Positions 25,377 to 37,600 of a DNA stretch of 64,000 nucleotides are shown piece by piece; the stretch's first letter is position 1; each line of letters opens with the position of its first letter. The notes beneath the pieces are model-generated. The model had not been told where the DNA came from, searched no databases, and saw only the letters and a list, made by a program, of their open reading frames with translations. The stretch spans positions 5,084,001 to 5,148,000 of the forward strand of contig NC_134763.1 in the NCBI RefSeq assembly GCF_050436995.1. Direction: 5' to 3'. The position numbers and the translations under genes were made by a program. The stretch is from Anticarsia gemmatalis (lineage: Eukaryota; Arthropoda; Insecta; Lepidoptera; Erebidae).

Positions 25377-25605
25377 AAGGTAACATTCGGTTCTTAGCGA
25401 CCGCGACGCGCGACCGCGACCCGCGACCGCGACCGGGTCGCGCGACCCACTGCTTAGTATGGATTTATATGGAGTACTAAACAAATCTAGCGACCGCGAC
25501 GCGCGACCGGTGGGCGCGGCTAGAGAGCAGAGTGGGTCGCGCGACCCGGTCGCGGTCGCGGGTCGCGGTCGCGCGTCGCGGTCGCTAAGAACCGAATGCT
25601 ACCTT
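25377..25605. mobile_element. GC-rich foldback element
   Basis: Near-perfect inverted arms of about 75 bp (25377-25453 and 25526-25605). They start AAGGTA(A/G)CATTCGGTTCTT and run into CGACCG/CGCG-rich repeats. The 72-bp spacer contains another copy of AGCGACCGCGACGCGCGACC. It is strikingly GC-rich against the AT-rich surroundings. It lies inside the left half of the YqaJ transposon, so it is the later insertion. Confidence 0.7.
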
Positions 25606-25682
25606 ATCGTATTATTGTTTGCTTACAAATACATTAATTGTTTTATAAGTTATTATTTCCCGTTCTTCGTTATTTATAAGTC

Positions 25683-26561
25683 ATGAAGGTATCTGAAGGA
25701 TTCCAAGTTGCTGATAGTGGGAACCTGCCCATAGTAAATTACTTAATGCTTTTGGAAAATATGCACGAAAACATACTTACTTATGCATTACTTTGTACAT
25801 ATTTTCTGAAGAATGTGAGAAGCGTAAAAGAGACTCAGGACTAATCCTGAATTATTGTGGTAAACATCAGCCTACTTTAAATGACTACAGCATATTTAAT
25901 TAATTGCTCCAGTATATACACCAGCAGCAAGACCATAGCTATAGGGATTTTAATCAGTTCTGTCAAGATGCTCACAGTGAAAAGGTGATTGACAGTGTGG
26001 CTGAAGCAACAAAAGATCAAGCAGATTCAAAGTTGTGGCATTCCATGTGTAAGGGAAGAGTTACTGTTCTAGGATCTATGAAGCAGTACATTGTCAAACA
26101 GAAAATGGTGTTTTGGTGCAAAGTATCTTAGGTGGCTATAAGGTGCCTGAATTTAAAGCCATAAGACGAAGTAAAACATTATAAAAACAATTAATTAAAA
26201 TATTAGAAAATGATTTTGGAGTTATTCTCATATAAGTTCAGGCCTAATTCTAATTTCCCCTGTTATTGGTGTTCCACCAGATGGGATTTCTGCGAAATTT
26301 GTTCTGGAGATAAAATGCCCAATAAGTGGAAAAACAATCAAGAATTATGTTAAAAATGGCAAACTCCAAGGATAATGTAAGGCCCAAATAATGGTTCAGA
26401 TGCATGCTGAAAGATCTGTTTTGTATTGCTGATCCAACTTTTGAACAGACAAAATTAATACACAAATTGAGTATGATGCAAATTACACTACAAAGATTTT
26501 AGAAGACGCTACCATTCTGGAAGCAGTTTATTGTTAAGACTATTTTAGAAAGTGTTAAATA
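25683..26561 (+). pseudogene. Frameshifted YqaJ-like exonuclease pseudogene
   Basis: Read in several frames, the sequence gives the blocks of a YqaJ/lambda-exonuclease-like protein. It opens with ATGAAGG at 25683 (MKVSEGFQVADSGNLP). Then SKLWHSMCKGRVT (about 26023-26063) continues after a shift as IYEAVHCQTENGVLVQSILG. Next comes IGVPPDGISAKFVLEIKCP (about 26260-26317), which holds the PDG and the E-x-K of the nuclease core. YVKNGKLQG, QIMVQMH and ADPTFE follow, and the end is FWKQFIVKTILE with TAA near 26561. At least three frameshifts and in-frame stops break it. It lies inside the TIR-bounded element, so it is more likely transposon-derived than a host gene. Confidence 0.6.
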
Positions 26562-27196
26562 AAACAAATTGAAATTAGTTTACGTCTTTTTATTCATGTT
26601 ATATTATAGGACTATGGAGATTTATTGACCCACATGCTACTGTGACTTTTTCATCTGAATGTTGAATTAGTTTATTATATATAACAGTGTGGCTTGAGTA
26701 TCTTAAACACGGATACACAACACCCACAGCATTACACTATTCTTGCTTGTTTGAGTTAGGCGCAGCAAAAAAATGTTTTCGATCGTCTCCAGAACTGTTT
26801 TCGTAAGATGGCACAAAACAATATTTGAGATCCTTCATTACCCTATATTGTTAACTAGGACTCATTTCGAGAAATCTATAATGTTTAAAGTTCATAAATG
26901 ATGCTAAATACTTCAGTAACCTATTTATTGTGGTATTTTCGTGTTTGTTTACTTTAAAACATTATTGACATTTCAAATGTCAATCTACATAATTTTTATT
27001 CAAATTGCAAAGGCAAAGGTAAGACGTTATTCTTCCGTATATGTGACGTCACAGCGTATTTTTTGGTTTTTATTTTATTGCTCCCGAAATATTGAGCCAA
27101 AAAATATAAAAAAATATGTTTTGTATTCAGGATGAGAAAATAAAGAAATGGTATTTTTATTTTGGGTACTTTAAAATTTTGAAATGTTGTCAATTG

Positions 27197-28649
27197 CTTG
27201 CGGCAACCCAACGTGACGATGCGTAGACATTAGAGGACCGATAGAGACCTTAACGCTCATAAACTGGGCTTCCTTTAGGTTTCAACATTTTAGTTGTGGT
27301 TTGGGTTCCACATTTTAGGAGCAACTGGTAGTTAGGAGTTTGTTTTATTGTTCTGTCAATAGCAACAGACATTCAAACTTAATACTAAATTGCTAAATGG
27401 ATCTTAAACGAGATGAGTCAGCCCATGACCATGATCATTGATCAGTGTAACTCGATCGAAATATCAAGTAACAATTTATTAAGGTATCGTTTACCTTTAA
27501 AATTCTTGTCGTGTTTTAGACCCGTTTAGTTATTCAGTATGTGTACAAACGGCGATATTTTAAGTAATTTAATTCCATTTTGAGTCTGCACATGGTAAAT
27601 GTATTAAACGTAAAGAATCGAAGCTATTAATATCAGTCTACCTGTATACTTACTACTCAAGTATTTTTTAAGTCACAACACACACTTGATTAACACTGAT
27701 TCTTGTAATAACTTCCAATAAATGTTTAAGTAGTACGTTTATTTTAATTGCTGTCTAGTCATCTTGTTTCAGCTTATTTCTCGTGGTATAGATTATGATA
27801 GACATATGCAGTTCATAATAATTTTTGCGGACACAAATTATTAGCCTGTAAGAAACTCGGGAATATCCATTGACGTCAGTCCATATGGTATATTAACGAG
27901 GAGAATCAGCCAATATATTTTGGAAAACCCACCGCCTCCGTATCATCGTGAACGACTCCCATAAGTATAAATGTTGTTGAAAACATCACGTGTTGAAAAT
28001 TTTGTGCTGAAAATATCTCGTACGTCAATCTAGAGAATAGAGATGTTCTAGTCATAAAACTATGATTCCCAGTCGAAGTGCAGGAAGGCAATGTGCTCAA
28101 TAGTTATATTTTATTTTCTGGGTTAATTTTATGGCTATCTGTTAGATATTTTTTAATCTAATCTTTCCTATCAATCTTAAAATATATTTTGATCTTTCTA
28201 TTGACAAATTTACTTTGTACTTAATACGGATTTTTGTTAGCGATTTCAGTATGAGTGCAGATTTGTGCCTAACTACATGTTCGATTATAGCAGGCGCAAA
28301 AAAAAACAATATTTGTTTCGAACTGTACCAAATAATAGTTATTAAAACGATCAATAGCAACTACCAATCTATTTGGGGCAATGAACGCTTCCAGTGATTA
28401 CTAGCTAGTCGTTAATGACGGGAGCAAACACAAACTTCTGTTTTTAGCACGTCGTTTTTTTATTCAGTGTGAACGACCATCACACCGCAAACGGCCATTT
28501 AAAACGTATGCGAAGCGAAAAATTAGCCAGTAGAAAAGTTAAAGCATAGGTTTCCTTTCGGACACAGAAATGAGATACGTAAAATAAAATAACGGATGTT
28601 GCAAAAACTTATATTATGGAATCGTACTTATGAATAACGAGGTTGACGT
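27197..28649. other. Intergenic region downstream of the YqaJ element
   Basis: AT-rich sequence up to the 3' end of AQR, which is transcribed towards it. Short open frames (for example 28142-28360) show no recognisable family. Nothing else was identified. Confidence 0.5.
28459..28464 (-). terminator. Candidate poly(A) signal of AQR
   Basis: TTTATT on the plus strand, which is AATAAA on the minus strand, about 190 bases after the AQR stop codon. Confidence 0.4.
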
Positions 28650-31600
28650 CTAAGGTTGCGCATCGTCGACTTCGTTGACGATGTCGGTGGGCTGGAAGAC
28701 GGCCGGGGTGTCGGCGGTGTCGGCGGTCTCTGTGGTGTCGGCGTCATCATCGTCGCTGTCGGCGGCGCCGGGGTGCGCGTGCTGTAGCGGCGGCGCCTCG
28801 GCCGGCCGCGACGCGCGCTTGCTGCCCGGCGCCGACCACACCGCGCTCGAACGCTGATACATATTATTATTGTGATAGTTAATAATATTACAATGCAACA
28901 CCTGTAACTCGATTCTCTATCACTATCGACTACCGACAACCGTCTAGCATCGAGGAATTTGATATGAAAATCTGATCAGCGCCTCTAGCGGGCTCCGTAG
29001 AAACTATTTTGGAAAAACATTATAAATGTCAAACTCTCGATACTCGACAGTGCCGACTGTAGAGAATTGCGCTACGGTTCTTCATATTGGTAAAATCTCA
29101 GTTAAAAAGAAGCGAGAATTGCGCAGTAGGTACTTCAATAAGCTTAGCTTCTTTATCGTACTCACGTTGGTTACAAATTAGTTACTAAAAAATAGTTCCG
29201 CATCGATATTTAAATTTGATAAAACAGATTATCCAATTAGGCGCAGTCTGGTTTCTTAAACATTTAATTTTCATTCGGGTCACGCCTGGACGGCCATTAT
29301 GTATTATAATTTTTAAGTGATAAAAATACTAGTCACAATAATTATCGAATAGACAATCAGTGATCAATGCTCTAGCGTACGGAATATAAATGAAATACTT
29401 AATAAACAGGTAGCATACAGAACCCTTTGACTTATAACCATAACCATATATGTCAAGTTTCGAATTAATCATGTATGCATGTTTAAGATTTTAAAATTTA
29501 TAGGGCTCATAAATTTTAAAGACATCATAAATTTTAATATGCATGGCATACACACAAAGCCTGTTATACCCAATAGTGCAGGGCAGAGATATATATAGTA
29601 AAAATTATAGTTTCATGTAAATGCCAACGACTAGTGAGCTTCTTTTGAGAACAGTCTAATATAAATTACAAAAGTCCAAAAACATTTTGCCCTATTCTGG
29701 AATCGAACCCGAAATATCGTTATTAGTAATCGTACATGTTGCAGTCAAAACCACTTTTGACCAGCCTGTTCAGGCAAAGTTTAACTGATTATGCTAGTCA
29801 ATAGTAGTTTTGACTGGTTAAGAGACTTGACTGCAACATATACACTCCCGCCAATACAACAGAGGCAGTTACAAAAACGTGCCCGATAGTGATTTATATT
29901 CGTCATTAATTACTCAAAGCCAAAACATATGCCTGGCACGCGAATACGGTTCTGTTAGCACACTTCGCATAGTAACTCATATCACAACTGTGAATGGGTA
30001 TGATAATATTGGTTACGTCACTGGCGCCGGTGTCGGTAACATAAATCACTTCTAGCACAAAACGTATACAGTGCAAATTCCGTGCCCCAAGTGAAAAAGG
30101 GCTTATGTGCGATTTTGTCGAAAATTACTCAAGAAATAGTGCACTCGTTATCACTTTTGCAATATTTTTAGTGTAAGTTAACCGCTTTTGCACATTGCTA
30201 ACTTTAATTTTTTTTAAGATAAACAATATCTGTTTTAATCTATCGATAGAGCATTTTTCTTTGAAAACAAGTCCGAGTCCGACAAAATCGGACTTTTACC
30301 CCTTTTCACTGGAGCACTAATAGGCACTGCGCCACTGAAATCACTGTATTAAATATGTTGATAGCTTACCTCGTATTGGTCCTTGCACTGTTTGACCCTC
30401 TCCAGGTACATGTCGTATACAAATTGTGCCATGTGTGGCATATCCCTTATCGTGAGGACAAGTGCCGGCGGGACATTAGCTCCGTTCGCCCTCTGCGCCG
30501 GCCATCTTTCTCCCGGCACTAATTCTAGTTCCAACGGCCGCTCAACCAACTGTAATTACAATACGAATTATTTATTTCATCATTAGCCTAGCCTTTCTTC
30601 CAAACTATGTTGGACTCGGCTTCCAATGTCACCGAATGCTGCTGAATATCAGTGTTTTACATGGAGCGACTGGCTATTAGACTTCCACAACCCATTTACC
30701 TGGGATATAACACGATACCCTTTGGTAGTACTGGTTGTCAGACTTTCAAGCTTCTGACTACTGTTAACGACTGTCAAAGATCTTTGAAAATGACAGCCGG
30801 GACACACAATTTAACGTGCCTTCAGAAACACAGAGGAACTCGATATGTATAAGATGGTCACCCATGCACAGAACAACCTCGGCATAGCTTAACCTCAGAG
30901 ATAGATCCGCGCGGCTGTTATTAACTAAGCCACGAGCAGTACGAATTATTTTTTTAATTTAAAATTAGTTTATACTAAATTCTAAGAAATTATTGTTTGG
31001 CCTCAATGTACTGGCACAATCAATTACAATCGAAACAATTAAGAATACATCTGTTAATAACGTTGATTAAAAGAATGGAAGTTACGAGTCAAATTTCATT
31101 TGATAGTAGATTTTTATTTGAAGGTCAAACACGCATCGTTGCCGCATCATAAATCACATTTATCATATTATATTTAGACTCCAATCAATATTTATTTACA
31201 AATAACTTGTAAAACTGATGTAATAAAGAAATTCCGGTTTAATAATTTCACTTTCAACTCAAATAAATTCATTCAATAATTACGTGCCTCGTTTCCTCAA
31301 AATAAATGGCAAGGAGAAAAAGGTGAAACTTGTAAGTCGTATATCTTACCTGATTGAAGGTAGGTTGTAGTTCGAAGCAGTTTCTGAAGAGGTTGGCCCT
31401 GGCGAACACGTAGAGACCGAGCCGGGCTCTCGACGCGGCCACGATGAGCCGCCGCAAGTCCCTCACGTGGCCCACAGCTTTGGTCCGCACCAACGAGACA
31501 AGGGCTATGTCATTCTGCTGGCCCTGGTACTTGTCCACAGTCGTCACCTAGATAACACATAAGAATAAGTAACGGCGCGGGTATAACGCTTAATTTTCAT

Positions 31601-34600
31601 TTTTTTAATTCCTGAATAAACAAGTATCTTGTGAATTTTGTCACTTGGAAATTACCTAGGTATAGGTTTTTATTTACAAAAATAGCAAGAGAACACTCGC
31701 TAATAGATAGTAATTACTCTTAGGCTCGTAGCAGACGTATCGGATCGGAAAGGGATCGTCAGTTCCCGCTCTTCCGGTTCGTACACTAGCTTCCGCGACT
31801 TTTTGCAACCTAGTTTACGTTTTCGTCCACGCACCTTGGTTAAAGTGGAAACAAGCCGTCAACAAGCGGCAACAGGCGTTGTAGTCGTAACCGATTCGAC
31901 GAGCTAGAATTTCAAGGGAAATGACGAGATGGTAACGATACGTCTGCTGCGACCCTTGGAATCGAATTTCTTTAAAAAAGGATTTATTAGTTGTAATTTC
32001 ACACAATTTACAACGTAAACATAACAACAATCTGTCCAGACATAAACATTGTAATTATTCATTAATGGATGTCGGCGGCGCATGGAGTTCTTTGAACAAG
32101 TATAATCTGATTGAATGCAAATGATCGTGACCAAACATGTAGTTTAATGAAAGAGCTTATTATGTCACCGACTGAGCTAAGAATAAACTCTCTTAGCGCC
32201 ATTGTGAGCAGTAAAACTAAAAGCGAGTGCGGCCATATACTCGCTAAAATAAAAGATGCGGCGCAATTTTAGGCGGAACAATTTGAATTAATAATAACCA
32301 ATATTTCATTTTTAATTATGATTGTAATAACTAATAAGTATCACGAGGTAAACACACGTATGAAAACAAGGTAGTAGCTATTTTACTAAAAGACGACAAG
32401 ATGTCACTATTATCTATACTAATATTATAAATTGAACGCGCTAATCTCAGGAACTACTGGTGTGAATTGAAGTATTATTTGACGGTTGGATGGCCTATTT
32501 ATTGAGGAAGGCTATAGGCTATATATCATCACGCTACGACCAAGAGGAGTAGCAACGAAAAATGTTACAAAAACGGAGAAAATTATGACCCGTTCCCACT
32601 TATGTGACGCAAGCGAAGTTGCGCGGGTCAGCGAGTCGCCTATAAAGTCATTATTATAGTCGTATAAAGTGGAATTTGCATGTTCCGCTGCACGTTTATG
32701 CCCTTAGCTGGGCTATGCACTAAGTGATGTCAGAATTTAAAGAGGACATAAATAAGATAACATTAATGTATCTGCAATAAGAACACGTCATTCAACAAAT
32801 ATAACCTCTGTGACTGCAGAAGTTAACTAAAAAACGTGGCGCAGTGGTTTAGGTCGCCGCGCCGCTACCATTGCGGGAGCTCGTGGGTTCGATTCCCACA
32901 CGGAACAATTATGTGTGCGATCCACAAATAATTGTTTCGGGTCTGGTTGTACTCTGTGTCCGTTGTTTGTATGTTTGTAAAAGTCCCCGCGACACCAGAG
33001 CAACAACTAGTGCGGGAGTTGTCTTTAAAAAAAAACCAGTTCTGATCTGAGAACCGATGCAAGTGCCATATTCTTCTGAATACAACATTATTGCATTCGC
33101 GCTCATTTTTACATAAGTAGGTACAATACATACCCATTACCCAATTATATTGCGGACGTAGTTATTATAATATAATCGACTAGCTACTCCGATCGCTTTA
33201 ATGGTTTCGATTCCATAAGTGCAAAGTAATGTAATCAGACAGGATTGACAAAAACTGTTGCACGGTCTTTTTTGTTTCTTATATGTACCATGAATAGAGA
33301 TGATCTCAACCGAATAAAACTTTTAGTCCACAACCCGGCTAACAATGTGTGAGTGCACAATATCATGGCGCATAGAATTTTGTCACGAGCTTATCTGTAT
33401 TTTTCTTGGACTCGGGAAGTAACTATCGAGATATGTAATAATGTGGTTTTAACAATATGCGGAAGGCGGAACTACTAACGATAAGGGTCTGTTGCGTCGG
33501 GTCGGTTGTATTTCCTATGAGTGTCCGGAATTGGAGAAATAATAACTATTATCTACCTACTGACTTTGACTATAGTACGGCCGCTGAGTAATTACCGATT
33601 TGACAGATTATTCTCTAAATTAATCGATATAACCTTGCACGAGCGACACATTTGCCGAATGATTTAGAATACCTCTTTAATATAAAACTTTATGTCAAAA
33701 TATCAAAATTAAGTAATTTTCCAATAAACACTGTTTCAAAACTTAAAATAGTTTGTAAATAATATGAAAACATTTATTTTTTGTTCTTTGGTGCGCTTGT
33801 ACAAAGTTACAACGTGCGGATTCGTGCGTCTAGTTTTCATAGTGATGTGCTTAATAGTATTCGGTCCGAATTCATTGGAATAGGTATGATTTTTATTTCA
33901 AGGAATATCGATGGAATATAGAAATAAGGAATATGGATATTTATTTTATTTCGTCAAGGATACTCCACCTAATGAAGAACTTGTGTCTTTAACTATTATT
34001 GGTTTTGATTTTATTTAATTACACGCTATAATAGAATATTTAAAAACAAACTGTTCCAAAATGATATTAGGGTTACTGGTTCAGTCACTTCACTAGTGTT
34101 GTCAATTTGTCATGTGTCAAATCGGTAATAACTCAGCGGCCCTACTATACCTCCGTCGCGCAGTGGTTTAGGCCACGCTGATACCACTGACTCGGAAGGT
34201 CGTGGGTTCGATTCCCACACGGAACAATTATTTGTGCGATCCACAAATGATTGTTTCGGGTCTAGTTGTACTTTGTGTCCTTTGCTTGTATGTTTGTAAA
34301 AGTCCTCGCGACACAAGTGCAGGAGCTGTCTTTTATTTTTTTTTTACTTAACAGATTCCTCACGAGTATATTATGGTATCAATTACAGGAAACGTTACAA
34401 TTAAATCGAAATTACAGTAACAAAGATATAGTCAAAATATTTACTAGCCATGAAAACGTGGTCGTTGTTTAAAACTTAAACTCATGAATATCAAAGAATT
34501 CAAGATGCCTCGTTTGCGAAACACACGCACGTCCCGCCGCCGTCGTGGACAATGTGATGCCCTCAATGTCTGTTTGTATAGTCTTAATACCCCGACCGAC

Positions 34601-37600
34601 TTGCATAGTAAAAAGTCAAACAATTAGCCGTCTGAAGACTAATTAACGCCGGCAAGGGAGGTTTACTCAAGTGTACTACATGCCGTTTACAATGTTGAAT
34701 TGAGATCAATTTTTGTATCGTTATTAGTGTGTGTAGGTTTTGTTTAGGTCACCGGTGATTCATTCAAATTGATGAACCGATGATTTATAGTTAATTATGT
34801 AGAATGGAGCATAAATTTCAGGTTTTTAATAAAAAAAAATATTTTAAAGGTCGATACAGTAATAAATAGTATTTTAAATTACCTGAACGAAAGTAGTAAA
34901 CAAAACCGGTTGCAATTAACAACTGCAATAAATCTTTTTGCTGAGAATTTTATATTTTGCTTATTTCCGAATATAGGGTTCCGCATTATTGATTTTTTTT
35001 GCGAATTTTATAGGATGCAGAATGTATAAGTTTTTGGTAAATTGTGCTTATAATATTTCTACGATTACTCACCCCGGTTTCTGAGTACGTTTAGCGGTAG
35101 TTTATCTATTCAATAGCGTTGTTTTTGTGTATGAGTTTTAACGCTATTGAATAGATAAACTGCCGCTTAATGTACTCAGAAACCGGGGGTATGTGTTGTA
35201 GTTGTAAATTGTAATATTACCTTGTGTGGTCTTCCAATGAGTGGGTTTTCGGCACAGCGTTTGTCGATCACATCGCGTATCAAATGCTTCTGACCATTAT
35301 ACGTGGTGAGGATGGAGATGCGCTCAGCGGGCCAGCCGATCAGTCGCATAAACATGAATACAGCCACTACATATTCAGCTTCAGCCAAGTTCTGAAATAA
35401 TGTTTGGTTAAATTAAAGCTAAAACTTATTACACTCTCATTAGTAGAATAAATTGCCAGTTTAAAGACAAAATAGTAGAAGTGGTTTCCAAAAAAAATCA
35501 ATTATTCTCGGTAAAATGTCAGTCACTGTCTCACTGAAAAGTATTTCCTATATTCCAAGTTCTCCTTTACGTCATATAGGAACAGACAGTCTTAGCGCAC
35601 TAATGATTCAGAAATGAGTTCAAATGAAATGACGACAATTACCGTATTTGGAAGTGTGTCAGCACGGAAATGACCTTTTTCGTAGTATCCGTAGAAATAC
35701 AAGGTTATTGTAGTCGTGGAAAAGGAGCGTATAGTAACAAGATTGGAGAAGGATATTTTGAAACCATTTACTTTGGTACAATTGGTACAGCTGTTACAAA
35801 AGCTTTTACAATGGAATATTATTATGCATAATTATATTAGCTGATCCGCGCAACTTCGAACGCGCTAATCTCAGGAACTACTGGTCCGATTTGAAAAATT
35901 CTTTCAGTGTTAGATAGCCCATTTATATTGGCTAACTAACTTCGGGTATGCTCTAATCCTTCGGTGATCTAACACTATGATGTAACACATAAAAAAGATG
36001 AGATCTCAAACGTAATGTGATAATTCGTTAGTATAGTAGTAATGTATGAGAATATACCAAGGTCAGTCTATGATTCGGGTAAATATCATAAATTTTACTT
36101 TTTATTATACTGTATTATAGGTTAAGTCTGTAAATTATAGTAATTCAGCGAAAAATCGCAAAAAGCGATGCGTTAATAATTTAGTGTTATTTATAAGTCT
36201 AGCTGTAAGACTAATAAACTAAGATTGACAAGCCAACGCATAAGAATAGTATAAAATAAATGGATAGGAATAGGAAGGAAAATAGGAAGTCCCCAACCCA
36301 CACTTGGCCAGCGTGGTGGACTCAAGACCTAATCCCTCCCCCTTTACGGGAGGAGACCCTTGCCCAGCAGTGGGACATTAATGGGTTCAATTTATTTTTA
36401 AATGGATGGATAGGCTTAGAGCAAGTTCTTGACGTCTTTGTAAAAAGGAAGTACACACAGTCATAAGCTAATTGCGTAAATCAAGGATGGTTGTCCAATC
36501 AACGAATGGAGTTAATTAATAAATAGTCGACGGGGATGAATTAACGATTGTTTTGCTTTGATCATACTATATTAATATTATAAATGCGAACGTTTCTGAG
36601 AAAGAAGGTATAGATGTTTGTTACTCTTTCACGCAAATACTACTTACTAAACGAAATACGACGAAATTTGGCACATAGGTAGCTGATGACCCAAAATAAT
36701 ACATAGGCTACTTTTTATCCCGGAGTTCCCGAGGGATCGAGATTTACACGGGAAGAGTTTCCACGCGGACAAAGTTGCGGGCGGCCTCTAGTATACCATA
36801 AAGATACACATTACACATACATAGTAATAAGCAAATTAGATTTGTCTACGACAAGGTCATAGGTCTCAGACGATTAAACTTTGATAGTGCTTTTAAATGA
36901 CGAATAAAATTAAATCATTCAGACCGTTTAGAGCTTGTGATCTCACCTCTGACATAAGATATTATGTTAGTTAAAGTATCATGTCTAATTTTAGTCTTAG
37001 GGTCAGTTTCACTACACAAGTTTTGTATAACTTATAAAATATTGTAAAGCTGAAGAGTTTGTTTGTTTGAACGCGCTAATCTCAGGAACTACGAGTCCGA
37101 TTTGAAAAATTCGTTTAGTGTTAGATAACTCTTTATCGAGGAAAGTTATATATCATCACGCTACGACCAATAGGAGCAGAGTACCAGTAGAAAATGTTAC
37201 AAAAACGGGGAAAATCTTGATTCTCTCTTATGTGACGCAAGCGAAGTTGCGCGGGTCAGCTCGTAACTTATAAAGTGAAATATTATAATATTTTTTCACA
37301 CCTTTGTTGTAATTTTATTTACAGGATAGATCAATAATTTGTCCACAATTATCTACAATCCGTAAAGCTTAAGCTTATTTATAAATACCTGGTAGAAATA
37401 TGGACTTGGTTCTGTTTCGCCGGCGCCATGGAAATCGTCGACATGGATGAGTTGGAAGTCGTAGCGCAAGCCAGCGTTGGCGGCGCGATACTCCGGCATG
37501 CGAGTGACGTGGCCCAGGTCTCCCAAAGCCAAGTACCTCCAGCGATACAAGTTGCAGATACTGGGTAACAAATAACTTATAAATTAATAACTTTTTTTAC

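Larger units (their letters stand above)
25104..27196. mobile_element. Decayed DNA transposon carrying a YqaJ-type nuclease gene
   Basis: The interval is bounded by similar inverted ends. The left outer end CAATTGACAACATTTCAT (25104) pairs with ATGTTGTCAATTG at 27184-27196 on the other strand. Further in, TGACGTCACATATACGG at 25268-25284 pairs with CCGTATATGTGACGTCA at 27036-27052, and AAATGTCAAT occurs on both sides. Together these give arms of about 250 bp, much diverged. Inside lies a frameshifted YqaJ-like gene, plus a GC-rich palindrome insertion (25377-25605). I recall YqaJ nucleases as companions of some eukaryotic DNA transposons (ISL2EU type). That assignment is inference and no transposase was seen. 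Confidence 0.55.
31548..35220 (-). other. Large AQR intron rich in mobile elements
   Basis: A 3.7-kb intron holding a TIR element (31737), a Helitron (32413), two tRNA-derived SINEs (32835, 34151) and a 120-bp perfect hairpin (35071). The rest (about 33030-34140 and 34360-35060) is AT-rich and unrecognised. Confidence 0.6.

Noticed and set aside
36260..36466. Open frame reading MDRNRKENRKSPTHTWPAWW
   Set aside because: It is the translated 3' half of the family S3 SINE.
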